NCBI RefSeq assembly: GCF_052857255.1
Contig: NC_135497.1
Span: 119,984,744 to 120,048,743 of the forward strand
Reading direction: 5' to 3'
DNA: 64,000 nt
DNA from: Amblyomma americanum
Lineage: Eukaryota; Arthropoda; Arachnida; Ixodida; Ixodidae
Part shown: one piece after another, positions 43,299 through 54,499 of the stretch
Numbering within the stretch: the first letter of the stretch is position 1
Layout of the letters: the number at the start of each line of letters is the position of its first letter
Position numbers and translations under genes: made by a program
Notes under the pieces: model-generated
Databases searched by the model: none
What the model was told of the DNA's origin: nothing
Seen by the model: the letters and a program-made list of their open reading frames with translations, nothing else

Positions 43299-43635
43299 TG
43301 TTAGATGCGGGCCCTGGTTCGCCTGGGCCATCTCTCGCCAGGCCGAGGTCCACGGGTTCCGGATCGGGAGTCTGCTGCTACGGGGTGACGAAGAGACGAG
43401 ATGGGCTTCGAGGTGGAGAAGAGATTGAAATGGTTTATTTACATATTTACAGAGTTCGAAAGAGTGAATCGTGAGCTGGTTGATCACATGCCAGATTGCT
43501 GCTTAAATAGGGTTCCCTGTCCCCAGGTCCCTAGTTGGGGAATTTAGTTCATTGTTAATTAAAAATGGGTCCAATCACTGTGATGTCGATCACGTGTCCA
43601 GTCTTTAGGATCCGCCTACCAGGACGTCCCCGACA
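43299..43635 (-). mobile_element. LTR of a retrotransposon (337 bp)
   Basis: Read on the minus strand it starts TGTCGGGGACGTCC at 43635 and ends GGGCCCGCATCTAACA at 43299, so it has the TG...CA borders. Within it are a TATA-like CTATTTAAGCAGC near 43515-43500 and AATAAACC near 43440, a promoter and polyadenylation signal in the right order. The primer-binding site follows at the expected place. No second LTR or pol domain was found in the window, so it is a broken element, probably Gypsy/Ty3-like from the LTR start, not proven. Confidence 0.72.
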
Positions 43636-44514
43636 ACACACACTCGCCACTTCTGGCAAGTTATGGTCCGTGCTATCCCTGCAGCAGTGATGAATAGCCC
43701 GAGCGGGGGCCCAATCGGCGTCGAAGGTCAGTCACCTGCACTGCATAGTGCTCCGTGGGCACGAAAGGCCGCCGCTGCACTTGTGCAGGTTTTCCCTGGA
43801 TTCGAACATCCTGATAGTGGTGCGCCTTCTCCAGTGAATGTCGTGAGGTTTCACTCCTTCGTACTGCAGAAGACTGACGACTTGCCGCCCCTCCTACATT
43901 GTGCGAACCGCCAAGGGTAAAACACTTTAACAAAAAGGCATTAGATGGCTCATCGACACGTATACCCGGCGTTGACGAAAACGAGGGGGTGTGACAAAAC
44001 TCGCGATCGATCTAAACGGTGTGACGTCATCAAAGGCGGCGAAAATACGAACTGCTCATCAGTAATAGCCATTACTACTGTTTGCAACTGCACCAACTAC
44101 AAAGGAATACAACAAATTTAGAATAGAACTGAAAGAGAACAAAATGGGAATATAATTGCAATGATTTCTCATTACTCGCACGTAAGTTCCTCACGTACGA
44201 GTAATCAACACCAGACAAAGGAGAAGCATCTGAAAATGCTTCTTCTTTTTCAGGAGATTTCGAACTATTAACTTGTTTGTTTTTAAGTGAATATAATCAG
44301 TTTACCGCTACTTTTTGAACCGCCCTTTTAATCATACTGTGACAAATTCGGGATGGTGACAGCAACATTTAGCTTTCTTCACAAGCCAATCTTAATGAAA
44401 TAAATAACAGAACCTTAAAAGTCGAAAGCCCGTTTACCACTGTCATTAGAATTGACGAGTTAGATCGTTAGCTGACAACGTCATGGTCTCCGAACATAAT
44501 CAAATTTCCGTCCG
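43636..44514. other. Intergenic, nothing identified
   Basis: Contains a small hairpin at 44171-44205. No coding or repeat family is recognised. Confidence 0.45.
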
Positions 44515-45075
44515 TTAAAGGGAAACTGCACCACTTTTTGAGAATTCCGCGATATTCAAGGATAAAAATCTATATAGGTCGTAGGTAAAGCATGCCAAGT
44601 GTTTTTGCGCTCGCGTTTAAAATAGTGACGTATAATCGACTATTGAATTTTGCGCTTCTCCTGAAAGCAACAGAGGAGTGCGGGGAAGCTCCGTGTTACA
44701 TCATGGAAGGTATGATTTCAAATTACGGCTGCCGTCAGCCACACCCTGCTGTTCCTCGTTGGATGCTGCCAAACAACGCTCGGCGGGCTTTGCCTTCTGT
44801 AGCGTTGACTTTTTTTCTTCAAAGCAAGCGTTTATGCATTGGAAATGTACCGGTGCCTTCGATGACGTCATTATGAACCCCCTTCCCCCCCCCCCCCCCC
44901 CACCCCCACGCACACACACTTGGCGCTGTGCGCTGCGGAGAAGCTTGAAGGCCGTCGTGATTTTAATTGGCGATTACGTCACCATTTCAAATGCTATCCC
45001 GAAAGAACTTCGCATGCTTTACCTGCAAGTTCCACGCCTTCGACTCTTTTAAGATCGCCGATTTCTAAAAGTTTT
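44515..45075. mobile_element. MITE with long imperfect inverted ends
   Basis: The left end (44535-44640) and the right end (45072-44955, minus strand) share TTTTGAGAATTCCGCGAT against TTTTAGAAATCGGCGAT, GGTAAAGCATGC(C/G)AAGT, and TTTAAAATAGTGACGTA against TTTGAAATGGTGACGTA. The interior includes CAAACAACGCTCGGCGGGCT. A related copy lies at 54500-54850. No coding capacity. Confidence 0.6.
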
Positions 45076-45931
45076 CACACTGAGAGAGTGGCCAAGGAAA
45101 TGTGAGACCCATCTGCTTGAAGGAAGGCCCCCTGTACACACAGCCACAAGAAAGTTACGCCTGCTTTCGGGAACGAGTGCACAATTCGACAGGTTGTATG
45201 TAGGGGGTTTCCCTCGTTGTCCGTGCTGCTCTTGAGAGTGTGGTGCTTGCGGTGCTGGATATGAGCCGTCAAGGAAGACATTCATCGCTAAAAAGCGCAC
45301 TCTTTATTTCGTTAGCATTTGCCACTCGGCAGAAGCCCGCGATAAGCGCCGGGAAGACACACTTTGCACTTGCTATTGCCTCACCCTGTTATCAAGAGCA
45401 GCGCTGCCCCAGAGAGAAATCTCTCTCAACACCGGCAGCCTGGAAGTAGTACGCGATAAGCGCCAGTAAGACGCGTGCCGCACATGCTAGTCATTCTACT
45501 TTCCTTCAAGAGAGGCATGGCATTAAACTTCTGCCAAGCGCGTTGTGGGGCTCTGCAGTCTTCAAGAACGCTGCAAATAAAAGTAACGTTTTACATGCTG
45601 CTTAAGAGCTCAGCAAACCAGCGAGGAGAGGCTCCCGTTTATGTCCAGCCAAGCATATCGTCATGAGCCCTTGATTCATGAAAGTCTCCAAGCAGTGGAG
45701 GCATGCGAAGTGAACTGTCAGTTGCCTAGCAAAGTCGTGTGTCTGGACGGGCTTCTGAGCGGGATCAGAATGCATGAATATACGTTTCATTCGTTTGTGT
45801 TCCGCATTTACCTTCTGTCTCGCTCACTCGTTGATCCTGGAGGTAATGATTGCATGGCGCCATTCCAGTGGCGAAAAAGAATTAGATGCCACTGGAATTA
45901 CGATGCAATTGTGCCAGAATTGCCATGGCAT

Positions 45932-46165
45932 GGTTATGAGGTTTAACATCAAAAGGCTGCACATGGGCTATGAGGAAAGTCGCAGTGGAAGGCTCCGGAT
46001 TAATTTCGTCCGTCAAGGGTTTTTCAACGTGCACTGCCAACGCGCAGCACACGGATGTTTTTGCATTTCGCCTCCATCGAAATGCGGCCGCACGACTGGG
46101 ATTCGGTCCCGCGTCCTTTTGTTCAGCAGCCGAACGCCGTAGTCACTAAACCACCTCGCGGCGGA
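45932..46165 (-). repeat. Ruka-like SINE, diverged
   Basis: On the minus strand it begins CCGCCGCGAGGTGGTTTAGTG, with B box GGACCGAATCCCAG, body GTGCACGTTGAAAAACCC and end TTTTGATGTTAAACCTC. Both promoter boxes carry changes. Confidence 0.78.
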
Positions 46166-46560
<395 letters not shown>

Positions 46561-47029
46561 CCTTGGACAAATTTGGGGAAAAATTGGAGAAAAAAAATTT
46601 CTCACCTGCTATGAACATTTTTTTCTTTTTTGAGCTTGTATTTGCAGTGTGGCTTTTTGTTTGGTATATGCCTGTATTTTTGTATTTTCAAATGTTTCCC
46701 ACCTGCTACGACGTTGTACACAAAGTCGACCTTGTACACAAGGCGTCGGCCCTGCGGGCACAGCCAGTTGACCCAGCATGTCCGAAGGCCATCGACCAAA
46801 CGCTCCGGCTCAATGTCTGTACCAGGATCTTATACCCGACTGTGTAAATGAAGGAGTCACACAAGTGCACTTTGTGCACTTTTAAGAAAGGTATGGTCGA
46901 TAAGTTATGTGAATAGCATGACATGCCCTTTAAGCTGATATAAATATATAGGGGGATTTTTTAAACCTTTACAGATTTTTACTTCTAAAAAAATTTGATA
47001 GACACGTTGGTGCGGTCTGTTGAGCTGAA

Positions 47030-47935
47030 TTGTGCAGCCAGTCCGACATTATGTACCTCGTATGGATCAATGATCAGACGATTAATAAACTTAAATTGAG
47101 AATGTGTGAAAACTACGTTTGTGACATGCAAGCGCTTCGAAAAAAACCGCTCTTCCTTAAATATAACATGCTTACGGCCGATCAAGTTTATTACTTCAAA
47201 CTGCTCCAGTGGATTCATAAAAATAGGCTACACACCACACCTGTCGACAGTTGCAATTAGTACGCAATGCGTAAACCACTCCACAGAAAGCCCGCCACAA
47301 GAACTAATTACTGGAGGCAAATATTGAATTTTCAAGCAATTAATATATGACAAAATGATCACTTCAGCGTACAGTATGCAAAGTCCTTCCAAATCTTCAA
47401 ACAGAATGCAGAATGTTATTAGTGGGAAGTGGCATTACATTTGTATAACTTCTATACATTGCTTGTAATACATAATGTAATCTATTCCATGTTTTGCATG
47501 TCTCTCAGGGATTCACTTTTATATTGCGCACTGTTTGATTATTTACATTCTACGTCAGTAGAAATCCTTGCTGTTTGTTCTAAAATGGTCTAATTTACCG
47601 TTCTAGTTATTTACCAGACAAGTGCATTCAATGTAGTTTTCTCTATTCTCTTGTGATGTATACCAAATTTGTTATTATATTTGCTGCTTATGGATTTCCT
47701 GGTTTTGTTACAGTGCAATATATTTATTATTCCGCACATGGAAAGATTGGCAATGTTTTGGAGATGTGCTTTCAAACTATTTCCAAATTTTATTGTTGCT
47801 AAATTTCGTGCCTTGTATGGACATTATGCTCCTTTGAACTGTAGGGGCATCGAGGCTCTGCCAGGCATCTTGCCTTCACCTCTGCCCCCTGCTCGAAGAG
47901 AATTCGTAGTGCTGTAAAAAAAATTAACTAATGAA
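47030..47935 (+). pseudogene. Possible LINE 3'-end fragment
   Basis: Frame 47030-47260 reads ALRKKPLFLKYNMLTADQVY and then YFKLLQWIHKN. This resembles the end of CR1/Jockey-type RT proteins, where a short leucine-rich stretch with YKLLxxxHK closes ORF2. The AT-rich sequence that follows, including a GAGGCTCTGCCAGGCATC word near 47850, could be the 3' UTR. The match is by memory of pattern and weak. Confidence 0.3.
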
Positions 47936-47983
47936 CTTTTTAATTTTAGATTTTTTTATCTTTGGGGACATGGTTGTAATGCT

Positions 47984-48362
47984 AAATTGATGGCCGTCAA
48001 CATCGAATGTGAGCTGCGCTCTTAAATTTGCTTTGTCAGCAATGTGTTTCGAAACATCGAACGTCGAAAACACGCATTTGAAAGCTCATTTGAGTTGGCT
48101 TTCCAGCATTACTTGATTATAAAATGGCGTCGCTGAGTGTGTTATCGTCGGCAGAATCACGTTAACTGCTTCTACGTCATAAAATACACCAATTGCGCCT
48201 GCATTTGATGTGTAAGATGCAAGTTTATAAATATGCAATGCGGAAAAGCTAACTGAATGAGCTTTCAGATGCGTATATTTGATGTTCAATATTTCGAAAC
48301 ACATTGCCGATTAAGAAAACTTAAAACCACAGCACACCTTCGATGTTGACGGCCATCAATTT
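47984..48362. mobile_element. MITE with about 150-bp inverted ends
   Basis: The first 22 bases, AAATTGATGGCCGTCAACATCG, are repeated exactly inverted at 48341-48362. Imperfect matching continues inward (GCAATGTGTTTCGAAA, CGCATTTGAAAGCTCATT against CGCATCTGAAAGCTCATT, and more) so that each arm is roughly 150 bp. The flanks TGCT and TGCA suggest a duplication of three or four bases. No open frame of note. Almost the whole 379-bp element folds into one hairpin. Confidence 0.82.
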
Positions 48363-48882
48363 TGCAGTATCACTGTGCGCCCGAAGTAAAAAAAAATATT
48401 CGTTATTTTAGTTCATTAATTGTTTCATTACTGACCCATATGCGCTACGTAATGTCCGCCCTGCTGTACAACCTAGCTCAAAAAACCGCACCGATGTATT
48501 TCTCGCACTTTTTTAACATAAAAACTATAAAGGTTAAAGAAATCGCCCTGGATATTGAAACCATATGTTGTGTCAGAAAGCTTTTCAAGCAGTTCGGCCG
48601 TTGCAGCGACTAAACAGTCTCAGAAGTCGTTAAACGCGGGATATTAGTTTAGCGAAGAGCGTGAAGATAAAAAATATAATAGGATTGCAAGAGCGTCGTT
48701 GCATTACCCCGGTCTCGAGGGAACGCTGTCCTGGTTTCGTCGTCTGACGGCCGCCGGTGTTTTTCCGCCGAACCGGCGTCAATAACAGGCAGAAATAGCA
48801 AGCACAATGCAAGAACGATTTCTCTGCATGCGCTGCAGGGGACAGAAAATTTATTACGGTAAAATAAAACGCAGCACTTCGT

Positions 48883-48899
48883 CCCCCCCCCCCCCCCCC
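48883..48899. repeat. Poly-C tract
   Basis: Seventeen consecutive C. Similar runs lie at 44885-44900 (C) and 61815-61827 (G). Confidence 0.95.
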
Positions 48900-48955
48900 T
48901 TTCACTCGCTCCTGCTCCCCGTTCCCTATTTGCTCTCAAGGCTTGTTTTCCTTAG

Positions 48956-49167
48956 ACTCAATGCACTCGTTGGTCTCTAACCGGAATGTCACGTACTGGA
49001 ACGTGTGCGCTGCGGGAAATAATTATAGCTACTGTTTCAACGCTACCGGGACAATGCGCACGGAACAATTTAGGTGCGTCCTTCCTGGCTGTTCCTATAT
49101 GCCCGCAAGCAACAACTCCATGACTAGTTATCCCTCTTCAACCACAGAGTTCCATATCGAGGCTTAG
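48956..49167 (+). CDS. Candidate last exon of a secreted Cys-rich glycopeptide
   Basis: A pyrimidine-rich acceptor TTGTTTTCCTTAG ends at 48955. The frame behind it runs to a stop at 49167 (about 68 residues from the Met at 48961). It has four cysteines (WNVC, YCF, RCV, PGC) and four N-glycosylation sequons (NVT, NYS, NAT, NNS) in a short span, with a Ser/Thr-rich end. Small Cys-rich, sequon-rich exons are common among tick salivary proteins, but I cannot assign a family. No signal-peptide exon was found upstream. It may also be chance. Confidence 0.22.
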
Positions 49168-49229
49168 TTAAAAATATGCAAAATTTGGTTTGGCACGACT
49201 CTTTCAAAAATACAATTTTTATCCTCTAC

Positions 49230-49885
49230 ACATATTGTAGGTACGAATTGCGCACAAAAGACACACACAGGAAAAAGCACGAGGGAGACTGAAAGAGCGC
49301 AAACGTGATAAAGCATGCGGCTCAATTTGTAAAATGCGCCACGGTCGTTGTGTATCTCATCCCGCTCAAGTGTGGTCGCGTGTATGTGGGCCAGACAGGA
49401 CGCTGCGTGAATGAACGCGCAGGGGAGCATCAGCGTTCAATTAGGAATAGAGAAGGAGCAAATTTGCCTGCTCATTGCATTGCATGCACGGGTTGTGAGC
49501 CACTGCTAAATAATATCAGAATTCTGGGCAGGAGTAATGACAAAGTTTCCCGTGAACTTCTAGAGGCATACCACATCAAGGCAAGAGGTGATAACTGTGT
49601 GAGTGACACCTCCGTTTCATTGTGCAACGCGGAAAAGAATTTTTTGGGGCGGTTTTGATGGATTGTCGCGCAGGGTTGATTTGCCTTCTTTTCCTCTCCT
49701 TCCCCTCTTCGTAGGGACGTGTGCACACTGCCTATAAAAGCGGCACTGAATCTAATAAACACCAGTTGATAGTTTGCGCTCTTTCAGTCTCCCTCGTGCT
49801 TTTTTCCCGTGTGTGTCTTTTGTGCGCAATTCGTACCTACAACAGTATGCACCAACTCGCCCAACAAGAAGTTCTTCTTAACTAC
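49230..49885 (+). mobile_element. Penelope-like element fragment with inverted flanking repeats
   Basis: The C-terminal GIY-YIG domain (49305-49658) is flanked by an inverted pair. The sequence at 49233-49312, read on the minus strand, matches 49765-49842. Shared blocks are TTTGCGCTCTTTCAGTCTCC, CTCGTGCTTTTT, GTGTGTGTCTTTTGTGCGCA and ATTCGTACCTACAA. Penelope elements are known for repeats (pseudo-LTRs) in direct or inverted order. A TATAAAAG at 49734 and the leader-like CACCAGTTGATAGTTTGCGC fit a new unit starting there. The RT is missing. The stretch to 49885 (CAACAAGAAGTTCTTCTTA) appears to belong to the element. Confidence 0.75.
49305..49658 (+). pseudogene. Penelope GIY-YIG endonuclease domain
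   Basis: The frame reads VVYLIPLKCGRVYVGQTGRC, the paired Y motifs of GIY-YIG nucleases (VYL and VYVG), then NERAGEHQRSIRN with the catalytic Arg/His region. HCIACTGCEP and ELLEAYHIKARGDNCVS follow, holding the conserved Glu. A Cys/His cluster between the motifs is typical of Penelope proteins. The domain itself looks intact to its stop, but it has no RT in front and no credible start, so it is a 5'-truncated copy. In full elements this nuclease cuts the target during retrotransposition. Confidence 0.82.
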
Positions 49886-52229
49886 CTCTACACATGTTTG
49901 ATTGCAATATACACAAGGAGCTTTAAACTACCGCGCATCATAGTGATCCATATTTTGCGTTCAACGGCATTAACTTTTTCGTTTACAAGACAAAGCTTAA
50001 CATGACATTGGACATTTGTTCTGTTCGCTTCCCTACTTCTTGACATAGTTATTCTTTCTCTTGCCCCATGGAAACTGTCTTCATCACCGTGTATCTTTTT
50101 CGGAGCACTCCTGCAGAAACGAAGGTTGCACCCTTTCAGCAACTAGTCGCTGCCAACGGTGCGCATGCCACTGCCTCGCCTTAACAGAATGTGCAGGTGA
50201 ACTTTCATGCACCTCTCATATTACTTCCGATTTCGGATATACCAAAACAAACATATTCACCGAATGTGTCACATTCGGAAAAAAGAAATCATAATCGGCT
50301 CTTTTATGCTAACAGCTAACAAACGCATTAAAATTTTGATTCAATATTTTGGAACTCAATTACGTGGTAGAGGTGCTCAGCAATAGACTTTAAACTACTC
50401 AATGCTAATTATACTGCTTTATATATTATGCCAACGTAAAATGAAGATATTTTCTGCAAAGACGAAGAAGGTTCTCAGTAATTCCTGACGTTAAGATTAT
50501 CATCGATTATCTCTCAGCTGTTTTGATCCCGTACATAAGTTTCAGTGAGCCAGAATGTCATCCATATGACAGAAACACACGCACGCACGCATACACACAC
50601 GAAAAAAAAAATATCGATGAAGCCTTGAGGGTAAGCAGATTAAGTACCTTGAAATAATCAGTAAAGGAAACTTCACTTAGTATGCTTATATATTTATCAT
50701 ATTCTCAATAGTACCGGAAGAGCTATGCTAATTAAAAGAAGTTAAGACGTCATTCAGCGGGCCAGATAACAATAGACGCTTAACTCTCATTCAGAAGACA
50801 GTTTTTTCGAATGTGCCGACATTGCGTGGGATAAATACAGAACGATATCATTACCCTAAGAAGAGAGCAAAGAAAAGCGTTCGCTAAGAATAATGTATCC
50901 CTCGTGCAATAGAGAGGCATCACTAACAGACTCTGGAAACCACTCTTAATCGAATACACTTTTAAATGCTGCAAAATTGCCGCAACCTGCACCGGATGAA
51001 AGTACGCTTACCATGATTAATAACCCAACAAGCATAAATTTGAACACCTGCACGAAGTTCAACAAGAGACGACCAACCCAAGTTAAGCGCTAAAAAAGAA
51101 AAACAAACAAATAGTAATGCCATAGGTGAGGGCGAACGCTTTCTGTTACTCGGTCTTTCGTAGAACAATCCGGACTGGAATTTGCTCCTACGTGCCAGCG
51201 CGAACTGGTCCTCTCTCCATTTTTATCTCGTTTCCTCCTTCAGGTAATGCAATAGATTTTGCTGTGAGATTTGCTTCAGTTTTGTGGTTGTCCCGTGTCT
51301 TCCGAATCTTTCACGCTCAACTGAAATTGCCTTCTACTATGCGCAGTTTCTCCCAGAAGTTCTCATGTCGTTGGACTGACTGCTGGGCCGCGTGCCAGGG
51401 GTATAGCTCCCCAGGCGCTTCGAGCGTTCAAGAAGTGATAAAACTTTTTCTCATCCTACCGAGATTTCTGGCGCCCTGCACGCCATGCAAGTCATACTGC
51501 AGAGCCCAGAAGCGAACATGGTGCCATAGAATCTTTTAAAAGTACGGTACATATGCTGTTTTTGTTGCTGTCATTTCACTTAGAAGCGCGACAATCTATT
51601 TGTACTGAATGCAGCTCCTGCCAAGACTTCAAACTTCGGGCTGGCGCTGTTAGGTAAAAAAAAATGAATGAAATAATAAATAAATCACTCCGGGAAACCT
51701 TCTCTTTTTCGCTAATTACGCAAGCATTTACTCCTTAAGAAAACCGCATCTTTCGCGCCCGAGTGCACTTGAGGCCAGTGCGATTTCCGCCATTTTTAAT
51801 CAACAGCTTTTCTCGTTCTGCTTACATGTGACTTGATACGTCTTCCCTTCCCCACTACCGCATTTCGAGGAATAGTTTAGCCTGCTGCACGATAGAGAAC
51901 CGGTCAACGTGACGCAACGTCGACCGCATAATGCGTATGAGGCGCAGTACCTTTCTTTCCGTTCCGAGCTGTACGTTAGAACAGCCGAAGGAGCAAGCCA
52001 CAAAAGTGCTCCTCCGCGAGCTCCAACGGGTTTGCACTCGTCAACATATCGTGAGGCGTTGCTGTTTTCACTTCACGTACCCGAATGCCGGTTAGAGTTT
52101 AAGTGCTCTCTTAATTTTTTTTGTCATCCGATTTCCCCTCCGTGCCTTTGTTTCGGCGTCATGGAAAGCGGAACCAAACTACGCGAATGATGAACAAATT
52201 CCCTCCCACCTTTGTGACCCTCCGGGTAG
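49886..52229. other. Intergenic, nothing identified
   Basis: AT-rich to about 51120, then mixed. The open frame at 51126-51539 has no recognised domain and no splice support. Confidence 0.5.
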
Positions 52230-52990
52230 GCGCGTGTGGCCCTCGTCGGCGAGTCCGAAATTGATTCTTCGATGGGCGGGGTGTGGTGGCGGCCGAAATT
52301 ATCCCAGGCGCGTACTCCCTCTCAATGCCGCACACACCGGCAGCCAGAGCGCGTACAGAGCGACCTACTTCCGTCCTTTGGCACAGGTGTTCAACTCAAA
52401 AGTGCATCAGCGCGAAGTTCGCGTCACGCCAGCGGCTGCCACTAGACGCGCGCGCAGTGTATCGAGGCTGCGTCTGCCGAGGGCGCGTAGTGTACGTGTA
52501 GTGTCGAGTTGTCGTTCGAGCGACGTAGACGCCGTAATGTATCCAGAACGTTTCCTTCTTCCCCGGACTCCGCCGAAAAGAAACAGGTGGTGGCAAGAAA
52601 ACTCAAGATAAAAACAAAAGGAAGCGATAGCCCACTCGCTGTAATTCCAACTTCCCCGTTAGTTGCGGCCCCAGTCGACGATCGGCGCTGGAGACGTCAG
52701 CAATCAGCATGCGCGCGTGTATACAGAGTTTGTGGCCGCAGCAGTCGGCGTATAAACAGTGCTCACCCACCTGAACGTCGCGTGCTACGAGAACAGCCTT
52801 GTGTGACTCAGCGCAAGCGTCTTTATGCAGTTGCATGTTCGTTCGATCGCAGCCCGCGGACGTGTGTGAACTCCGGTTACTGCTTTTGTACATTCTTCGT
52901 GTTCTGTACCTGCACGAGGAAAGTGTTTTCGTCCTCGTTCTCGGCCCCGCAGCTCTGTATCCTGTTTACATGAATCGATAGCTAGCCCGG
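52230..52990. promoter_or_regulatory. CpG-rich block with GC box, possible promoter
   Basis: CpG is frequent, with a GC box GATGGGCGGGGTG at about 52271-52283. A TATAAACAG lies at 52751. An ATG at 52538 (MYPERFLLPRTPP) reaches a possible donor, AAACAG|GTGGTGG, at about 52585. All of this could be a plus-strand promoter and first exon, but no second exon was found, so it remains a guess. Confidence 0.22.
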
Positions 52991-53479
52991 TCTACACCAG
53001 CCAAGCATACCGAGCTAGGGCGTCATACATAAATGGCCCCTAACCTACCCTCGTACCTCTTTGAATGTTTGTCTCAACGTTCATGTCATTAGCATGTTAC
53101 TCTGAGTAACATGATGGCCGGCGCCTGCGCAGAGGAGGAAGAGAGGACGTGGCCCAGCAACGGGTGCGCGTCGCACGTGCTGCATCTTTCCGTTCCTTGA
53201 TAGCTCTCACTTGCAGCTCCCCTTAAGACGGCCGGACTGTGCTCACAGCCAGCTTCGCTTCCACATACTGCGTAACCTGTGTAGATAGACGTGACTGCAC
53301 AAGTCTCCATCGGAATCGCCTCGATGTAGCATACACTCTATCAAATCGGACGATGCAGCAACGCAGTGTACTCAGCATGTGGCGTACGGGAAAACTTTGT
53401 CCATTTGATTTGTAGCTGCAGCCGTTCTGCGCCATCACGCAGAACTTTGAGAACTCACTTTGAAAAATAAATTAAGAAC
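52991..53479. other. Intergenic, nothing identified
   Basis: No supported feature on either strand. Confidence 0.45.
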
Positions 53480-54010
53480 GCAGCGGTGGCCTTGTAGTTT
53501 AAGCATTCCCCTCGTATGCGGTAGGTGCAGTGTCCGATCCCTATTAATAATAATAATAATTGGTTTTTGGGGGAAAGGAAATGGCGCAGTATCTCTCTCA
53601 TATATCGTTGGACACCTGAACCGCGCCGTAAGGGAAGGGATAAAGGAGGGAGTGAAAGAAGAAAGGAAGAAGACGTGCCGTAGTGGAGGTCTCCGGTATA
53701 ATTTCGACCACCTGGGGATCTTTAACGTGCAGTGACATCGCAAAGCACACGGGCGCCTTGGCGTTTTTCCTCCATAAAAACGCAGCCGCCGCGGTCGGGT
53801 TATAAACCGGGAACTCCGGATCAGTAATCCCTATTACTGCCGGTTACAGACCGGCGACACAATGGGCTCAAGCTTTCCACTGGCCTGGTGCTCGGGTTAT
53901 CTTGGGCGAAATGCTTGGGAAATGGGTCTTTAACCCCGGCTGGTGTAAAGCGAAACACCCTGTGCCGTGGCGCTCTTTGGCGGCCTTGGTCCATTAAAAT
54001 TTATCGTTAT
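53480..54010 (+). repeat. SINE-3, tRNA-derived, interrupted by another SINE
   Basis: The head GCAGCGGTGGCCTTGTAGTT (A box) and GTGCAGTGTCCGATCCC (B box) lie at 53480-53540. The body resumes after 53836 with TTTCCACTGGCCTGGTGCTC, CGAAATGCTTGGGAAATGGG and GGCGGCCTTGGTCCATTAAA, ending with a TTATCGTTATCAA tail near 54010. The two parts join across one copy of ATCCCTATTA. It is a SINE family distinct from the Ruka-like one. Confidence 0.6.
53547..53826 (-). repeat. Ruka-like SINE, long subfamily, inside SINE-3
   Basis: On the minus strand it starts just inside the tRNA head (TGATCCGGAGTTCCCGG), then GCGGCTGCGTTTTTATGGAGG, GTGCACTGC-like body with ACGTTAAAGATCCCCAGG, the T/C-rich extension and the end CCCCCAAAAACC with a (TTA)n tail at 53547-53560. 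The 10-bp duplication ATCCCTATTA lies at 53537-53546 and 53827-53836. The first bases of the head are missing. Confidence 0.85.
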
Positions 54011-54499
54011 CAAAGCTAAACTAAGCCCCAGGACTCCATCCTTAACCTGGCGAATGTACAGGTGCCTCGAATATGAAAGAGAACAAGTTTGCACAAAAAA
54101 AAAAAACGTTTTAATTACTTCTCTACTAAAGTAGAAAATCAGCTCTGGACATTATATAAGCGACGAGGAAGCCTATTTAGAAAACAGGAAAAATTATGCT
54201 CATCACTCAAAATTACGGAGTAAACATTAACTGAAGGCCCAAACTTTGTTTCCTTACGTATTAGAGGGACCTGTACCAGAACCTTCGCGTAACGCGGCCT
54301 CGCTGCTACGTGCAATGTAAGCCCTGTTGTTGAAATGGGTCTTTGAGACTTCCAGGTTATTCAAGGATTCGAATGTATGGAGCTTCTAGGTGTAGAATAT
54401 CAAGTAGTTTAGCGCAGCACGTGAAATGGCGGCATAGACGCCGATTAAAACAGCGACGATGTTAAGGCTTCTTTTAACAGCGGAATAGAACTGCGGTAA
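54011..54499. other. Intergenic, nothing identified
   Basis: Contains a poly-A run near 54097-54108. No other feature supported. Confidence 0.45.

Noticed and set aside
52509..52973. 154-codon plus-strand frame
   Set aside because: Arg/Ser-rich in a CpG-rich block, with alternative frames open beside it and no domain or splice partner.
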